Source: Streptomyces sp. 6-11-2 (lineage in GTDB: Bacteria; Actinomycetota; Actinomycetes; Streptomycetales; Streptomycetaceae). From it: a DNA stretch of 64,000 bases. Numbering within the stretch: position 1 is the first letter of the stretch; the number at the start of each line of letters is the position of its first letter. Location of the stretch: positions 744,001-808,000 of the forward strand of contig NZ_BJOR01000001.1 in the NCBI RefSeq assembly GCF_006540305.1, written 5' to 3'. A program made the translations under genes and the position numbers. Below the pieces are notes generated by a model. That model worked only from the letters and a program-made list of their open reading frames with translations, did not search any database and had not been told where the DNA came from. This document shows, piece after piece, positions 42,868-50,754 of the stretch.

Positions 42868-43135
42868 GTGAGTGAAACAGCCATGACCGCGGCAGCCATG
42901 ACGGCGGCAATCCCGGGGTACCTGTCCGGCGCGGAGCGCCTCCACCCTGGCGGGTCCGCCGATCGAGGTGAAGGATCCGCCGTACGAGGACACCCTGTAT
43001 TACGAGGACACCCTGTGGACGGACGAGCCGGCCGCACCCGGCACGGTGATCAGCACACCGGAGACCACGCCGCAAGGCGGCCTGCCGGGCGCGGTGGCCA
43101 GGTCCCTCGACAGCAAGGGAGTTGACGCGGAATGA
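42868..43135 (+). pseudogene. Frameshifted small gene coupled to zwf
   Basis: Two adjoining frames both show strong third-position GC bias. The first runs from GTG 42868 (or ATG 42883/42898) to CTC 42940-42942; the second runs from ACC 42944 to TGA 43133-43135. They join if one C near 42943 is skipped. The rebuilt protein has about 88 residues ending PPIEVKDPPYEDTLYYED... and AVARSLDSKGVDAE. Its stop overlaps the zwf ATG (ATGA), so it was, or is, the first gene of that operon. No family recognised. A sequencing error, a true loss, or programmed frameshifting are all possible. Confidence 0.6.
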
Positions 43136-44988
43136 GCAAGAAGCCCACCGAGGCGGCGGCGCAGGCCTCCCCGGCGGCCGATACCGGACCACCGGCCACC
43201 GCGGCCGCCCGCGGCCGGGCGCCGACCGCGGCCACGAAGCCCACGGCCCCGAGCCCCGGTCCCGACCCCAACGCCGACCCCGGCCCCAACGCCGGACCCG
43301 GCCCCACGGACGGCCGGGCCCCGGCGGCCACCCGCGCCCAGGCGCCGGAGTCACGGTCGGCACCGCCCGACCGCAAGGCCCCCACCGGGACCGCGGCCGC
43401 CCGCACCAAGGAGAACCAGGCACCGGACGCGGGTGCCGATGTCCGGGTGCCGGTGGCGGCGGCCGCCGATTGGGTGAATCCGCTGCGTGATCCCCGGGAC
43501 CGGCGGCTGCCGCGCATCGCGGGGCCGTCCGGACTCGTGATCTTCGGCGTCACCGGGGACCTGTCCCGCAAGAAGCTGATGCCCGCCGTGTACGACCTGG
43601 CCAACCGCGGGCTGCTGCCCCCGGGCTTCTCCCTCGTCGGCTTCGCCCGGCGGGACTGGGAGGACCAGGACTTCGCGCAGGTGGTGCACGACGCGGTGCA
43701 GGACCACGCGCGTACGCCGTTCCGCGAGGAGGTCTGGCAGCAGCTCTCCGAGGGCATGCGGTTCGTCCCCGGCGACTTCGACGACGACACGGCGTTCAAG
43801 CACCTGCGGGCGGCGGTGGAGGACCTGGACTCCTCGCGCGGCACGAGCGGCAACTTCGCCTTCTACCTCTCCGTACCGCCGAGGTTCTTTCCCAAGGTCG
43901 TGCAGCAGCTGAAGAAGCACGGCCTGGCGGAGGGCCCTCGGGGCTCCTGGCGGCGAGCGGTCATCGAAAAGCCGTTCGGTCACGACCTGGCCAGCGCCCG
44001 GGAGCTGAACCGGATCGTGCACGAGGTGTTCGACCCGGAACAGGTCTTCCGTATCGACCACTACCTGGGCAAGGAGACCGTCCAGAACATCCTGGCCCTG
44101 CGTTTCGCCAACCAGATGTACGAGCCGGTCTGGAACCGCCACTACGTCGATCATGTGCAGATCACCATGGCCGAGGACATCGGCATCGGCGGCCGGGCCG
44201 GCTACTACGACGGCATCGGCGCCGCCCGCGACGTACTCCAGAACCACCTGCTGCAACTGATGGCGCTCACCGCGATGGAGGAACCCATCGCCTTCGACGC
44301 CGAGGCGCTGCTCACGGAGAAGCTGAAGGTGCTGAAGTCGGTGCGGCTGCCCGAGGACCTGGGTGCCCACACCGTGCGCGCCCAGTACGCGCCGGGCTGG
44401 CAGGGCGGCAGGCAGGTCGTCGGCTACCTCCAGGAGGAGGGCATCAACGCGCGGTCGAAGACCGACACCTACGCGGCGCTGCGCCTGGAGATCGACAACC
44501 GGCGCTGGGCCGGTGTCCCGTTCTACCTGCGCACCGGCAAGCGCCTGGGCCGCCGGGTCACCGAGATCGCGGTGGTCTTCCAGCGGGCCCCGCACTCCCC
44601 CTTCGACTCCACCGCCACCGAGGAGCTGGGCGAGAACGCGATCGTGATCCGCGTCCAGCCGGACGAGGGCATGACGGTCCGGTTCGGCTCGAAGGTGCCG
44701 GGCACCTCCATGGAGATCCGGGACGTGACGATGGACTTCGCCTACGGCGAGTCCTTCACGGAGTCCAGCCCGGAGGCGTACGAACGCCTCATCCTTGACG
44801 TACTGCTCGGCGACGCGAACCTGTTCCCCCGCCACCAGGAAGTGGAAGAGTCCTGGAAGATCCTCGACCCGGTGGAGGCGTACTGGGACGACCACGGCAG
44901 GCCGGCGCAGTACCCGGCGGGCACGTGGGGTCCGCCGGAAGCCGACGAGATGCTCGCACGAGACGGACGGAGCTGGCGCAGGCCATGA
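43132..44988 (+). CDS. zwf: Glucose-6-phosphate dehydrogenase with a long N-terminal extension
   Basis: 618 residues against ~510 for the family. The first ~112 residues are Ala/Pro/Gly/Thr-rich, apparently disordered (DPNADPGPNAGPGPTDG), before the normal start NPLRDPRDRRLPRIAGPSGLV. Enzyme motifs are intact: VIFGVTGDLSRKKL (nucleotide site), EKPFGHDL and RIDHYLGKETVQN (active-site His and Lys). Oxidises glucose-6-phosphate in the pentose phosphate pathway. ATG 43132 overlaps the small upstream gene; opcA follows with another ATGA overlap. A GTG nearer the catalytic domain could be an internal start. Confidence 0.92.
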   Translation: MSKKPTEAAAQASPAADTGPPATAAARGRAPTAATKPTAPSPGPDPNADPGPNAGPGPTDGRAPAATRAQAPESRSAPPDRKAPTGTAAARTKENQAPDAGADVRVPVAAAADWVNPLRDPRDRRLPRIAGPSGLVIFGVTGDLSRKKLMPAVYDLANRGLLPPGFSLVGFARRDWEDQDFAQVVHDAVQDHARTPFREEVWQQLSEGMRFVPGDFDDDTAFKHLRAAVEDLDSSRGTSGNFAFYLSVPPRFFPKVVQQLKKHGLAEGPRGSWRRAVIEKPFGHDLASARELNRIVHEVFDPEQVFRIDHYLGKETVQNILALRFANQMYEPVWNRHYVDHVQITMAEDIGIGGRAGYYDGIGAARDVLQNHLLQLMALTAMEEPIAFDAEALLTEKLKVLKSVRLPEDLGAHTVRAQYAPGWQGGRQVVGYLQEEGINARSKTDTYAALRLEIDNRRWAGVPFYLRTGKRLGRRVTEIAVVFQRAPHSPFDSTATEELGENAIVIRVQPDEGMTVRFGSKVPGTSMEIRDVTMDFAYGESFTESSPEAYERLILDVLLGDANLFPRHQEVEESWKILDPVEAYWDDHGRPAQYPAGTWGPPEADEMLARDGRSWRRP

Positions 44989-45911
44989 AGATCGACCTGA
45001 CCGACACCACCGCGGGAGACATCAACAAGGCGCTGGTGCGGGGCCGCCGCGCCATCGGCACTCCCGCCGTGGGCATGGTCCTGACGATGGTCATCGTCAC
45101 GGACGAGGAGAACGCCTACGACTCCCTGAAGGCCGCCGAGGAGGCCTCGCGCGAGCATCCCTCGCGCACCCTGCTCGTCATCAAGCGGCACGCCCGCACG
45201 CTGCGGGACCGCACGCACTCCCGGCTGGACGCGGAGGTGCGGGTGGGCTCCGAGGCCGGCACGGGCGAGACGGTGGTGCTGCGCACCTACGGCGACGTGT
45301 CCGACCACGCCGACTCGGTGGTGCTGCCGCTGCTGCTGCCGGACGCGCCGGTCGTCGTCTGGTGGCCGGTGGACGCGCCCGAGAACCCCTCGAAGGATCC
45401 GCTGGGCAGGCTGGCACAGCGCAGGATCACCGATCTGTACGCCTTCGAGCGCCCGCTGGAGATCCTGCAGACCCGCGCGCGCAACTACGCCCCCGGCGAC
45501 ACCGACCTCGCCTGGACCCGGCTCACGCTCTGGCGCTCGATGCTGGCCGCGGCCCTGGACCAGGCCCGAATGCGGGTGATCTCGGCGGCGGTGGAGGCCG
45601 AGGCGGACAACCCGAGCGCGGAGCTGCTGGCCCGCTGGCTGGAGGCCCGGCTGGACGTGCGCGCGGACCGCGTGGTCTCCGGCGGCCCGGTGGTCACGGC
45701 CGTACGGCTGGGCACCGAAAACGGCGAGGTCGTCATCGACCGGCCCGAGGGCCCGCTGGCCACGCTGACCCTACCGGGTCAGCCGCCGCGCACCCTCGCG
45801 CTGAAGGTCCGCCCCCTCTCCGAACTCATCGCCGAGGAGCTGCGCCGCCTCGACGCCGACGAGATGTACGCCGTCGCCCTGCGCGGCGAGAGCGCCAAGG
45901 AGACCGTCTGA
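44985..45911 (+). CDS. opcA: Glucose-6-phosphate dehydrogenase assembly protein OpcA
   Basis: 308 residues. MKIDLTDTTAGDINKALVRGRR at the start (landmark DTTAGDINKAL), PDAPVVVWWPVDAPENPSKDPLG and the central DSR/ITDLY region match actinobacterial OpcA, the partner that activates or assembles Zwf. Coupled to zwf by ATGA. Confidence 0.93.
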   Translation: MKIDLTDTTAGDINKALVRGRRAIGTPAVGMVLTMVIVTDEENAYDSLKAAEEASREHPSRTLLVIKRHARTLRDRTHSRLDAEVRVGSEAGTGETVVLRTYGDVSDHADSVVLPLLLPDAPVVVWWPVDAPENPSKDPLGRLAQRRITDLYAFERPLEILQTRARNYAPGDTDLAWTRLTLWRSMLAAALDQARMRVISAAVEAEADNPSAELLARWLEARLDVRADRVVSGGPVVTAVRLGTENGEVVIDRPEGPLATLTLPGQPPRTLALKVRPLSELIAEELRRLDADEMYAVALRGESAKETV

Positions 45912-45939
45912 ATGTCCGACATCCAGGAAGTGAGCTGAC

Positions 45940-46848
45940 ATGGCATCGATGCAGTTGGGTCTCGTCGGCCTCGGCAAGATGGGCGGCAACATGCGGGAAC
46001 GCCTCCGCAACGCCGGCCTCACCGTGGTGGGCTACGACCGCGATCCGGACCTCTCCGACGTGGACAACCTGGTCGATCTCGTGGACCGGCTCGAGGCGCC
46101 GCGCACGGTCTGGGTGATGGTGCCCGCCGGTGCCGCCACCCAGGGCGTCATCGACCAGCTGGCGACCCTGCTCAAGCCGGGCGACATCGTCGTCGACGGC
46201 GGCAACTCCCGCTGGACGGACGACGAGAAGCACGCCAAACAGCTGCGCGCGCGGGACATCGGCTTCGTCGACGCGGGCGTCTCCGGGGGCGTGTGGGGCC
46301 TGAAGAACGGCTACGCACTGATGGTCGGCGGCGACGAGGAGCACGTCCGGTGGCTGGAGCCGGTCTTCGACGCGCTCAAGCCACAGGGCCCGTACGGCTT
46401 CGTCCACGCGGGCAAGGTGGGCGCGGGCCACTTCGCGAAGATGGTCCACAACGGCATCGAGTACGCGATGATGCAGGCCTACGCCGAGGGCTGGGAGCTG
46501 CTGGAGAAGGTCGACTCGGTCACCGACGTGCGCGAGGTGTTCCGCTCCTGGACACAGGGCACCGTCATCCGCTCCTGGCTGCTGGACCTCGCCGTCGACG
46601 CCCTGGACGACGACGAGCACCTGGAGAAGCTGCGCGGCTACGCGGAGGACTCCGGCGAGGGCCGCTGGACGGTGGAGGCCGCCATCGACAACGCCGTGCC
46701 GATGCCGGCCATCACCTCCGCCCTGTTCGCGCGGTTCGCCTCCCGGCAGGAGGACTCCCCGCAGATGAAGATGGTCGCGGCGCTGCGCAACCAGTTCGGG
46801 GGCCACGCGGTGGAGGCGGCGCCGCAGGAGCAGACGAAGAAGGACTGA
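45940..46848 (+). CDS. gnd: 6-phosphogluconate dehydrogenase, short (NAD-type) form
   Basis: 302 residues, the short class. Rossmann motif LGLVGLGKMGGNM, DGGNSRWTDDEKH, substrate segment DAGVSGGVWGLKNGYALMVGG and catalytic Lys in GHFAKMVHNGIEYAMMQ. Oxidatively decarboxylates 6-phosphogluconate to ribulose-5-phosphate. Third gene of the oxidative pentose phosphate operon, 28 bp after opcA. No pgi gene lies between, unlike the S. coelicolor order as I recall it. Confidence 0.92.
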   Translation: MASMQLGLVGLGKMGGNMRERLRNAGLTVVGYDRDPDLSDVDNLVDLVDRLEAPRTVWVMVPAGAATQGVIDQLATLLKPGDIVVDGGNSRWTDDEKHAKQLRARDIGFVDAGVSGGVWGLKNGYALMVGGDEEHVRWLEPVFDALKPQGPYGFVHAGKVGAGHFAKMVHNGIEYAMMQAYAEGWELLEKVDSVTDVREVFRSWTQGTVIRSWLLDLAVDALDDDEHLEKLRGYAEDSGEGRWTVEAAIDNAVPMPAITSALFARFASRQEDSPQMKMVAALRNQFGGHAVEAAPQEQTKKD

Positions 46849-47023
46849 TCACTCCCCGGACCGCCGCCGGGCGCTCTCCGCCCCGTCCGCACGAGGGGCG
46901 AACGAGCGCGCTCGGAGGACGTGTCGACGGAGGGACGGGCAAGCGCGGGGTGCCGCGTCGCCAGGTCGCCTGGGTGGGATCGGGGGTGCCGTGTCGGCGT
47001 GTGTGCGGGTCGCCGGGAGGTGG
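46849..47023. other. Convergent intergenic region
   Basis: 175 bp between gnd (plus) and the TetR gene (minus). A weak CCCGG/CCGGG hairpin lies just after gnd. Nothing else supported. Confidence 0.4.
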
Positions 47024-47614
47024 TCAGTGGGGCGCGGCCGCGTCCAGGAGGGGGCCCAGTTCGCGGGCCACGGTTTCCAGGGACCGTACGCCTCCTTCGG
47101 CGCGGGCCATGATGATCGCCCCTTCCAGGGAGCTGATCATCAGCGTGGCCAGCGGTTCAGCGCGCTCGGCCGGTACGCCCATGCCCGTCAGGGCCTCCGC
47201 GACCGGCGCCCGCCAGGCCGTGAACGCGGCGGCGGCCGCCTCCCGGGTGGACGCGTGGGCCGAGGCGCAGTCCACCGTCGCCGCGGCGACCGGGCAGCCG
47301 GAGAAGGATCCCGCCGTCTCGTACTCGTCGGTCCACTGCCGGACCATCGCGGCGAACAGCCCGCCCGGCGTCGGCTCGGCCAGGCCCGCCATGAAGCGGG
47401 CGACACGACGGCCCGCGTACCGGCCGGCCCAGGCCACCGCCTCGTTGACCAGCTGTTCCTTGCCGCCCGGGAAGTAGTGCTGGAGGGATCCTCGGGGCGC
47501 GTCCGCGTGGGCGGCCACCTCCCGCATCCCGGTCGCGCCCACGCCGTCGCGCCGGATGAGCTGGGCCGCGCTGAAGACCATCCGCTCGCGCGGTCCCCGC
47601 TCGGTACCCGTCAT
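47024..47614 (-). CDS. TetR-family repressor (LmrA/YxaF-like)
   Basis: 196 residues. N-terminal helix-turn-helix (MVFSAAQLIRRDGVGATGMREVAAHADAPRGSLQHYFPGGKEQLV, landmarks VGATGMREVA and GSLQHYFPGG). The C-terminal domain with FSGCPVAAATVDCAS and LATLMISSLEGAIIMARAEG matches the LmrA/YxaF-type ligand domain. Divergent from a dehydrogenase gene across 111 bp with two matching palindromes, so it likely represses both. Confidence 0.9.
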   Translation of the reverse strand: MTGTERGPRERMVFSAAQLIRRDGVGATGMREVAAHADAPRGSLQHYFPGGKEQLVNEAVAWAGRYAGRRVARFMAGLAEPTPGGLFAAMVRQWTDEYETAGSFSGCPVAAATVDCASAHASTREAAAAAFTAWRAPVAEALTGMGVPAERAEPLATLMISSLEGAIIMARAEGGVRSLETVARELGPLLDAAAPH

Positions 47615-47653
47615 CGTCGGCCTCCCGGCTCCGTACGCATCTCGCGCCCCACC

Positions 47654-47698
47654 CTATGACCGCCGTCATGAACGCGGCTACTATGACCGCTGTCATAG
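47654..47698. promoter_or_regulatory. Paired TetR operators
   Basis: CTATGAC-CGCC-GTCATGA (47654-47671) and CTATGAC-CGCT-GTCATAG (47681-47698, perfect 7-4-7). The site starts are 27 bp apart. Located between the divergent TetR and dehydrogenase genes. Confidence 0.8.
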
Positions 47699-47725
47699 CA
47701 CGGTCTCGACCTCAGGGCGGTCCTC

Positions 47726-48655
47726 GTGAACGTCGGCTTCATCGGTCTCGGAGTCATGGGACAGCCCATGGCCCTCCGGCTGGCCCGCTCCGGCACTCCC
47801 CTCACCGTGTGGAACCGGACAGCCTCCCGTACGGCCCCCCTGCGCGCGGCCGGCGCCCAGGTGGCGGCGGACCCCGCCGGGGTGTTCGCCCGGTCGGACG
47901 TGGTGCTCCTGATGCTGGCGGACGACGCCGCCACCGACGCCGTCCTCGGCCGGGGCGGGCCGGACTTCGCCGCGCGTGTCGCGGGGCGGGTGGTCGTCCA
48001 CATGGGCACCACCTCGCCCGCCTGCTCACGCGCCCTGGAGGCCGACGTACGGGCTGCGGGCGGGAGCTATGTCGAGGCGCCCGTCTCCGGCTCCCGCGTC
48101 CCGGCGGAGAACGGCCACCTGGTGGCGATGCTGGCCGGTGAGGAGCGAGCGGTGCGGACCGTACGGCCGCTGCTCGCTCCCCTGTGCCGGGAGACGTTCG
48201 TGTGCGGCCCCGCACCGGGCGCGCTGCTGACGAAACTGTCGGTGAACCTCTTCCTGATCACGCTGGTGACCGGGCTCACCGAGGCGTTCCACTTCGCCGA
48301 GCGGCAGGGGCTCGACCCGCGGCTGTTCCTCGACGTCCTGGACGCGGGCCCGATGGCCAGCCCGGTCTCCCGGATGAAGGCACCCAAGCTGCTGTCCGGG
48401 GACTTCGACGTCCAGGCGGCCGTCCTCGACGTGCTGAAGAACAACCGGCTGATCGCCGGGGCGGCACGCGCGTCCGGCACTGCCTCACCGCTGCTCGACG
48501 TGTGCCACGCCCTGTTCGAGGAGACGGTGTCGCTCGGCCACGGCGGACAGGACATGGTGGCGGTCCTGCGGGCGATCGAGAACCGCACCCGCACCGGCGC
48601 CGCCCCCGGACAGGGCGCGCCTCACCCGCCGGCGGCGCCCTTGGGAATGCCGTAG
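47726..48655 (+). CDS. Beta-hydroxyacid dehydrogenase (3-hydroxyisobutyrate dehydrogenase family)
   Basis: 309 residues. Rossmann motif [14 protein letters not shown], the substrate signature [16 protein letters not shown] and catalytic Lys in [14 protein letters not shown] (Lys in LTKL, where most family members have KxxNN). Reduces or oxidises a small beta-hydroxyacid or imine with NAD(P). GTG start at 47726. The last ~25 residues are low-complexity and overlap the end of the convergent PPOX gene by 34 bp. Probably regulated by the adjacent TetR protein. Confidence 0.87.
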   Translation: MNVGFIGLGVMGQPMALRLARSGTPLTVWNRTASRTAPLRAAGAQVAADPAGVFARSDVVLLMLADDAATDAVLGRGGPDFAARVAGRVVVHMGTTSPACSRALEADVRAAGGSYVEAPVSGSRVPAENGHLVAMLAGEERAVRTVRPLLAPLCRETFVCGPAPGALLTKLSVNLFLITLVTGLTEAFHFAERQGLDPRLFLDVLDAGPMASPVSRMKAPKLLSGDFDVQAAVLDVLKNNRLIAGAARASGTASPLLDVCHALFEETVSLGHGGQDMVAVLRAIENRTRTGAAPGQGAPHPPAAPLGMP

Positions 48656-49083
48656 GCCCGTTCCACCCGCAGGCGGAGCACCAGGCGGCGCTCGCGGACC
48701 ATGGCGGCCCGGTAGTCGTCCCAGTCGGGGTGCTCGCCGAGGACGTCCCGGTAGAGGCGGACCAGTTCCTCGACGGTCTCGTCGTACGGGTCCGCGGCGA
48801 CCGGTGACAGGTCCGCGCTGCCCTCGGCGACCGTGTAGGCCCACCGGTCCGGGCTGGTGACGTGGTACGAGGCCCGCGGGTCCCGGCGCAGATTGCGGGT
48901 CTTGGCGCGGTCGTCGGTGATCGAGACGCGGATGACCCGCTCGTCCGGGTCGTAGGCGTGGGCGACGTTCGACAGCTGGGGCCGGCCGTCCCGCTTGAGG
49001 GTGACCAGCACCCCACCGCGGCCTTCGGAGAGCAAAGCCAGCAGGGCGTCCTGCACGGCGTCGTACGGCGTGTCCTGAGTCAT
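48622..49083 (-). CDS. PPOX-class F420-dependent protein
   Basis: 153 residues with the split-barrel flavin/F420 fold: [53 protein letters not shown] and a late [17 protein letters not shown]. Such proteins use F420 or FMN to reduce small molecules. The ATG at 49083 was chosen over upstream in-frame starts because the fold begins there. Confidence 0.85.
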   Translation of the reverse strand: MTQDTPYDAVQDALLALLSEGRGGVLVTLKRDGRPQLSNVAHAYDPDERVIRVSITDDRAKTRNLRRDPRASYHVTSPDRWAYTVAEGSADLSPVAADPYDETVEELVRLYRDVLGEHPDWDDYRAAMVRERRLVLRLRVERAYGIPKGAAGG

Positions 49084-49273
49084 ATCCCGGTCAACCAGTG
49101 GGGCCGAGCCGCGCATTCCCCAGTGGTCACTCTCCCGCGCGTGGGCCCCTGGCGAGGGCGCGGGGCGGGGGATCCCGGCGGTCGCCCGCCGGGTTTCCCG
49201 CTTCGTCGCCGCTGCCCGGCCGGGAGCGGCCCGGCCCGGGTCCGGCCGCCGGTGCGGCCCCGGTCCGCCCGGC

Positions 49274-49933
49274 TCAGGACAGGTGCGCCACCGCGTCCAG
49301 GTGGGGCAGGTGGTGGTCGAGCCGCTCCCGCTTGGTGCGCAGGTAGGTGATGTTGCTCTCGCACGGCGGGATCAGCAGCGGTACCTGCTCGGCGACTTGG
49401 ATGCCGTGCCGCACCAACGCATCGCGCTTGCGCGGATTGTTGGACATCAGCCGCACCGAGCGCACGCCCAGGTCGCGCAGCATCCCGGCGGCGACGCCGT
49501 AGTCGCGGGCGTCGACCGGCAGACCGAGCGCCAGGTTGGCCTCGACCGTGTCCAGGCCCTCCGCCTGAAGGGCCATCGCCCGCAGCTTGGCGAGCAGCCC
49601 GATGCCCCGGCCCTCGTGCCCGCGCAAGTAGACGACGATGCCGCTGCCTTCGGCGACGACGGCGCGCAGCGCGGCGTCGAGCTGGTCGCCGCACTCGCAG
49701 TGCTGGGAGCCGAAGGCGTCCCCGGTCAGGCACTCCGAGTGCAGCCGGACCAGGACCCGGTCGGTGCCGATGTCGCCGTGCACCAGCGCGACTTGTTCGT
49801 CACCGCGGTCGTGGTCCAGGTAGCCGACCGCCTGGAATTTCCCGTACACGGTGGGCAGCGGGGCATTCACGACGCGCTCCACGCCCGTGCGCCGGGCCGA
49901 CTTCTTGCCGAGTACGCCGAGGTCTTCTGTCAT
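49274..49933 (-). CDS. ribA: GTP cyclohydrolase II paralogue, FAPy-forming type
   Basis: 219 residues. Zinc Cys residues are intact (HSECLTGDAFGSQHCECGDQ: Cys68, Cys79, Cys81), as are RGHEGRGIGLLAKLRA and the C-terminal LRTKRERLDH. Formate-releasing enzymes have Tyr after KxRA (KIRAY in E. coli); here residue 120 is Met (KLRAM). From published work on the three S. coelicolor paralogues, the copy with Met at 120 stops at the formylated pyrimidine FAPy. So this is probably not a riboflavin enzyme but the entry step of the adjacent cluster. ATG 49933 follows TTAGGAATCAGATC. Divergent from the creatininase gene over 38 bp. Confidence 0.92.
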   Translation of the reverse strand: MTEDLGVLGKKSARRTGVERVVNAPLPTVYGKFQAVGYLDHDRGDEQVALVHGDIGTDRVLVRLHSECLTGDAFGSQHCECGDQLDAALRAVVAEGSGIVVYLRGHEGRGIGLLAKLRAMALQAEGLDTVEANLALGLPVDARDYGVAAGMLRDLGVRSVRLMSNNPRKRDALVRHGIQVAEQVPLLIPPCESNITYLRTKRERLDHHLPHLDAVAHLS

Positions 49934-49971
49934 GATCTGATTCCTAAGCAGAGACGAAAGGCCGGAAAACA

Positions 49972-50754
49972 ATGAGTGGTTCGGGAACGCGGCCGACGGC
50001 ACATGGTCTGTTGCCGGCGGACACCACGCAAGACGTACGGACGCGGGGGGCGGACCTCTCACGGCAGGTGGCGGTGCTGCCGGTGGGCAGTTTCGAACAG
50101 CACGGCCCGTTCCTCCCGTTGGCGACCGACACGCTGGTCGCCTGTGCCATCGCCCGCCGGATCGCCGACGCGTACCCGGTGCATCTCCTTCCGCCGGTGA
50201 CGATCTCCTGCTCGCACGAGCACGCCGCCTGGCCGGGAACCGTCAGCATCTCTTCCGTGACCCTTCATGCGGTGGTGCGGGACATCGCGGACTCGCTGCG
50301 CCGCTCCGGCGTCGAGGCCCTGGTGGTCGTCAACGGTCATGGCGGCAACTACGTGCTGGGCAACGTCGTTCAGGAGGCCTCCGTGCGCGGTGAGCGCCTC
50401 GCGCTGTTCCCCGCCGCGGAGGACTGGCAGACGGCCCTCGAGGCGGCCGGGGTGCGCACCTCGCCGCTCACCGACATGCACGCGGGGGAAATCGAGACCT
50501 CCATTCTTCTGCACGCTCATCCGGAAATGGTCCGGGCCGGTTACGAGTCCGCCGATTTCGTCGCGGACGACCGGCGGCATCTGCTCACCACCGGAATGTC
50601 CGCCTATACCGAATCGGGCGTCATCGGCCGCCCTTCCCTGGGTTCCGCGGAAAAGGGTGAGGAACTGCTGAACAGCCTGGCGGATTCCTTCGGTCCGTAT
50701 TTCTCGCTGCTCACGTCCGAGGGATTGGAGTTGCCGGGGAGCGGGCGCGCATAG
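49972..50754 (+). CDS. Creatininase-family amidohydrolase, predicted FAPy deformylase
   Basis: 260 residues. Metal ligands: Glu42 and His44 (GSFEQHGPFLPLATDT), Asp53, His123 (VNGHGGNY) and Glu173 (HAGEIETS). The family includes creatininase, MftE and the archaeal ArfB deformylase, which removes formate from the FAPy made by archaeal GTP cyclohydrolase III. Since the divergent neighbour is a FAPy-type cyclohydrolase, hydrolysis of the formamide to the diaminopyrimidine is the natural prediction. Its 3' end overlaps the convergent flippase-like gene by 151 bp. Confidence 0.88.
   Translation: MSGSGTRPTAHGLLPADTTQDVRTRGADLSRQVAVLPVGSFEQHGPFLPLATDTLVACAIARRIADAYPVHLLPPVTISCSHEHAAWPGTVSISSVTLHAVVRDIADSLRRSGVEALVVVNGHGGNYVLGNVVQEASVRGERLALFPAAEDWQTALEAAGVRTSPLTDMHAGEIETSILLHAHPEMVRAGYESADFVADDRRHLLTTGMSAYTESGVIGRPSLGSAEKGEELLNSLADSFGPYFSLLTSEGLELPGSGRA

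Noticed and set aside
42745..43125. Single-frame reading of the gene upstream of zwf (126 codons)
   Set aside because: After about 42943 this frame becomes Arg/Gly/His-rich while another frame shows clear coding bias, so a frameshifted gene explains the region better.
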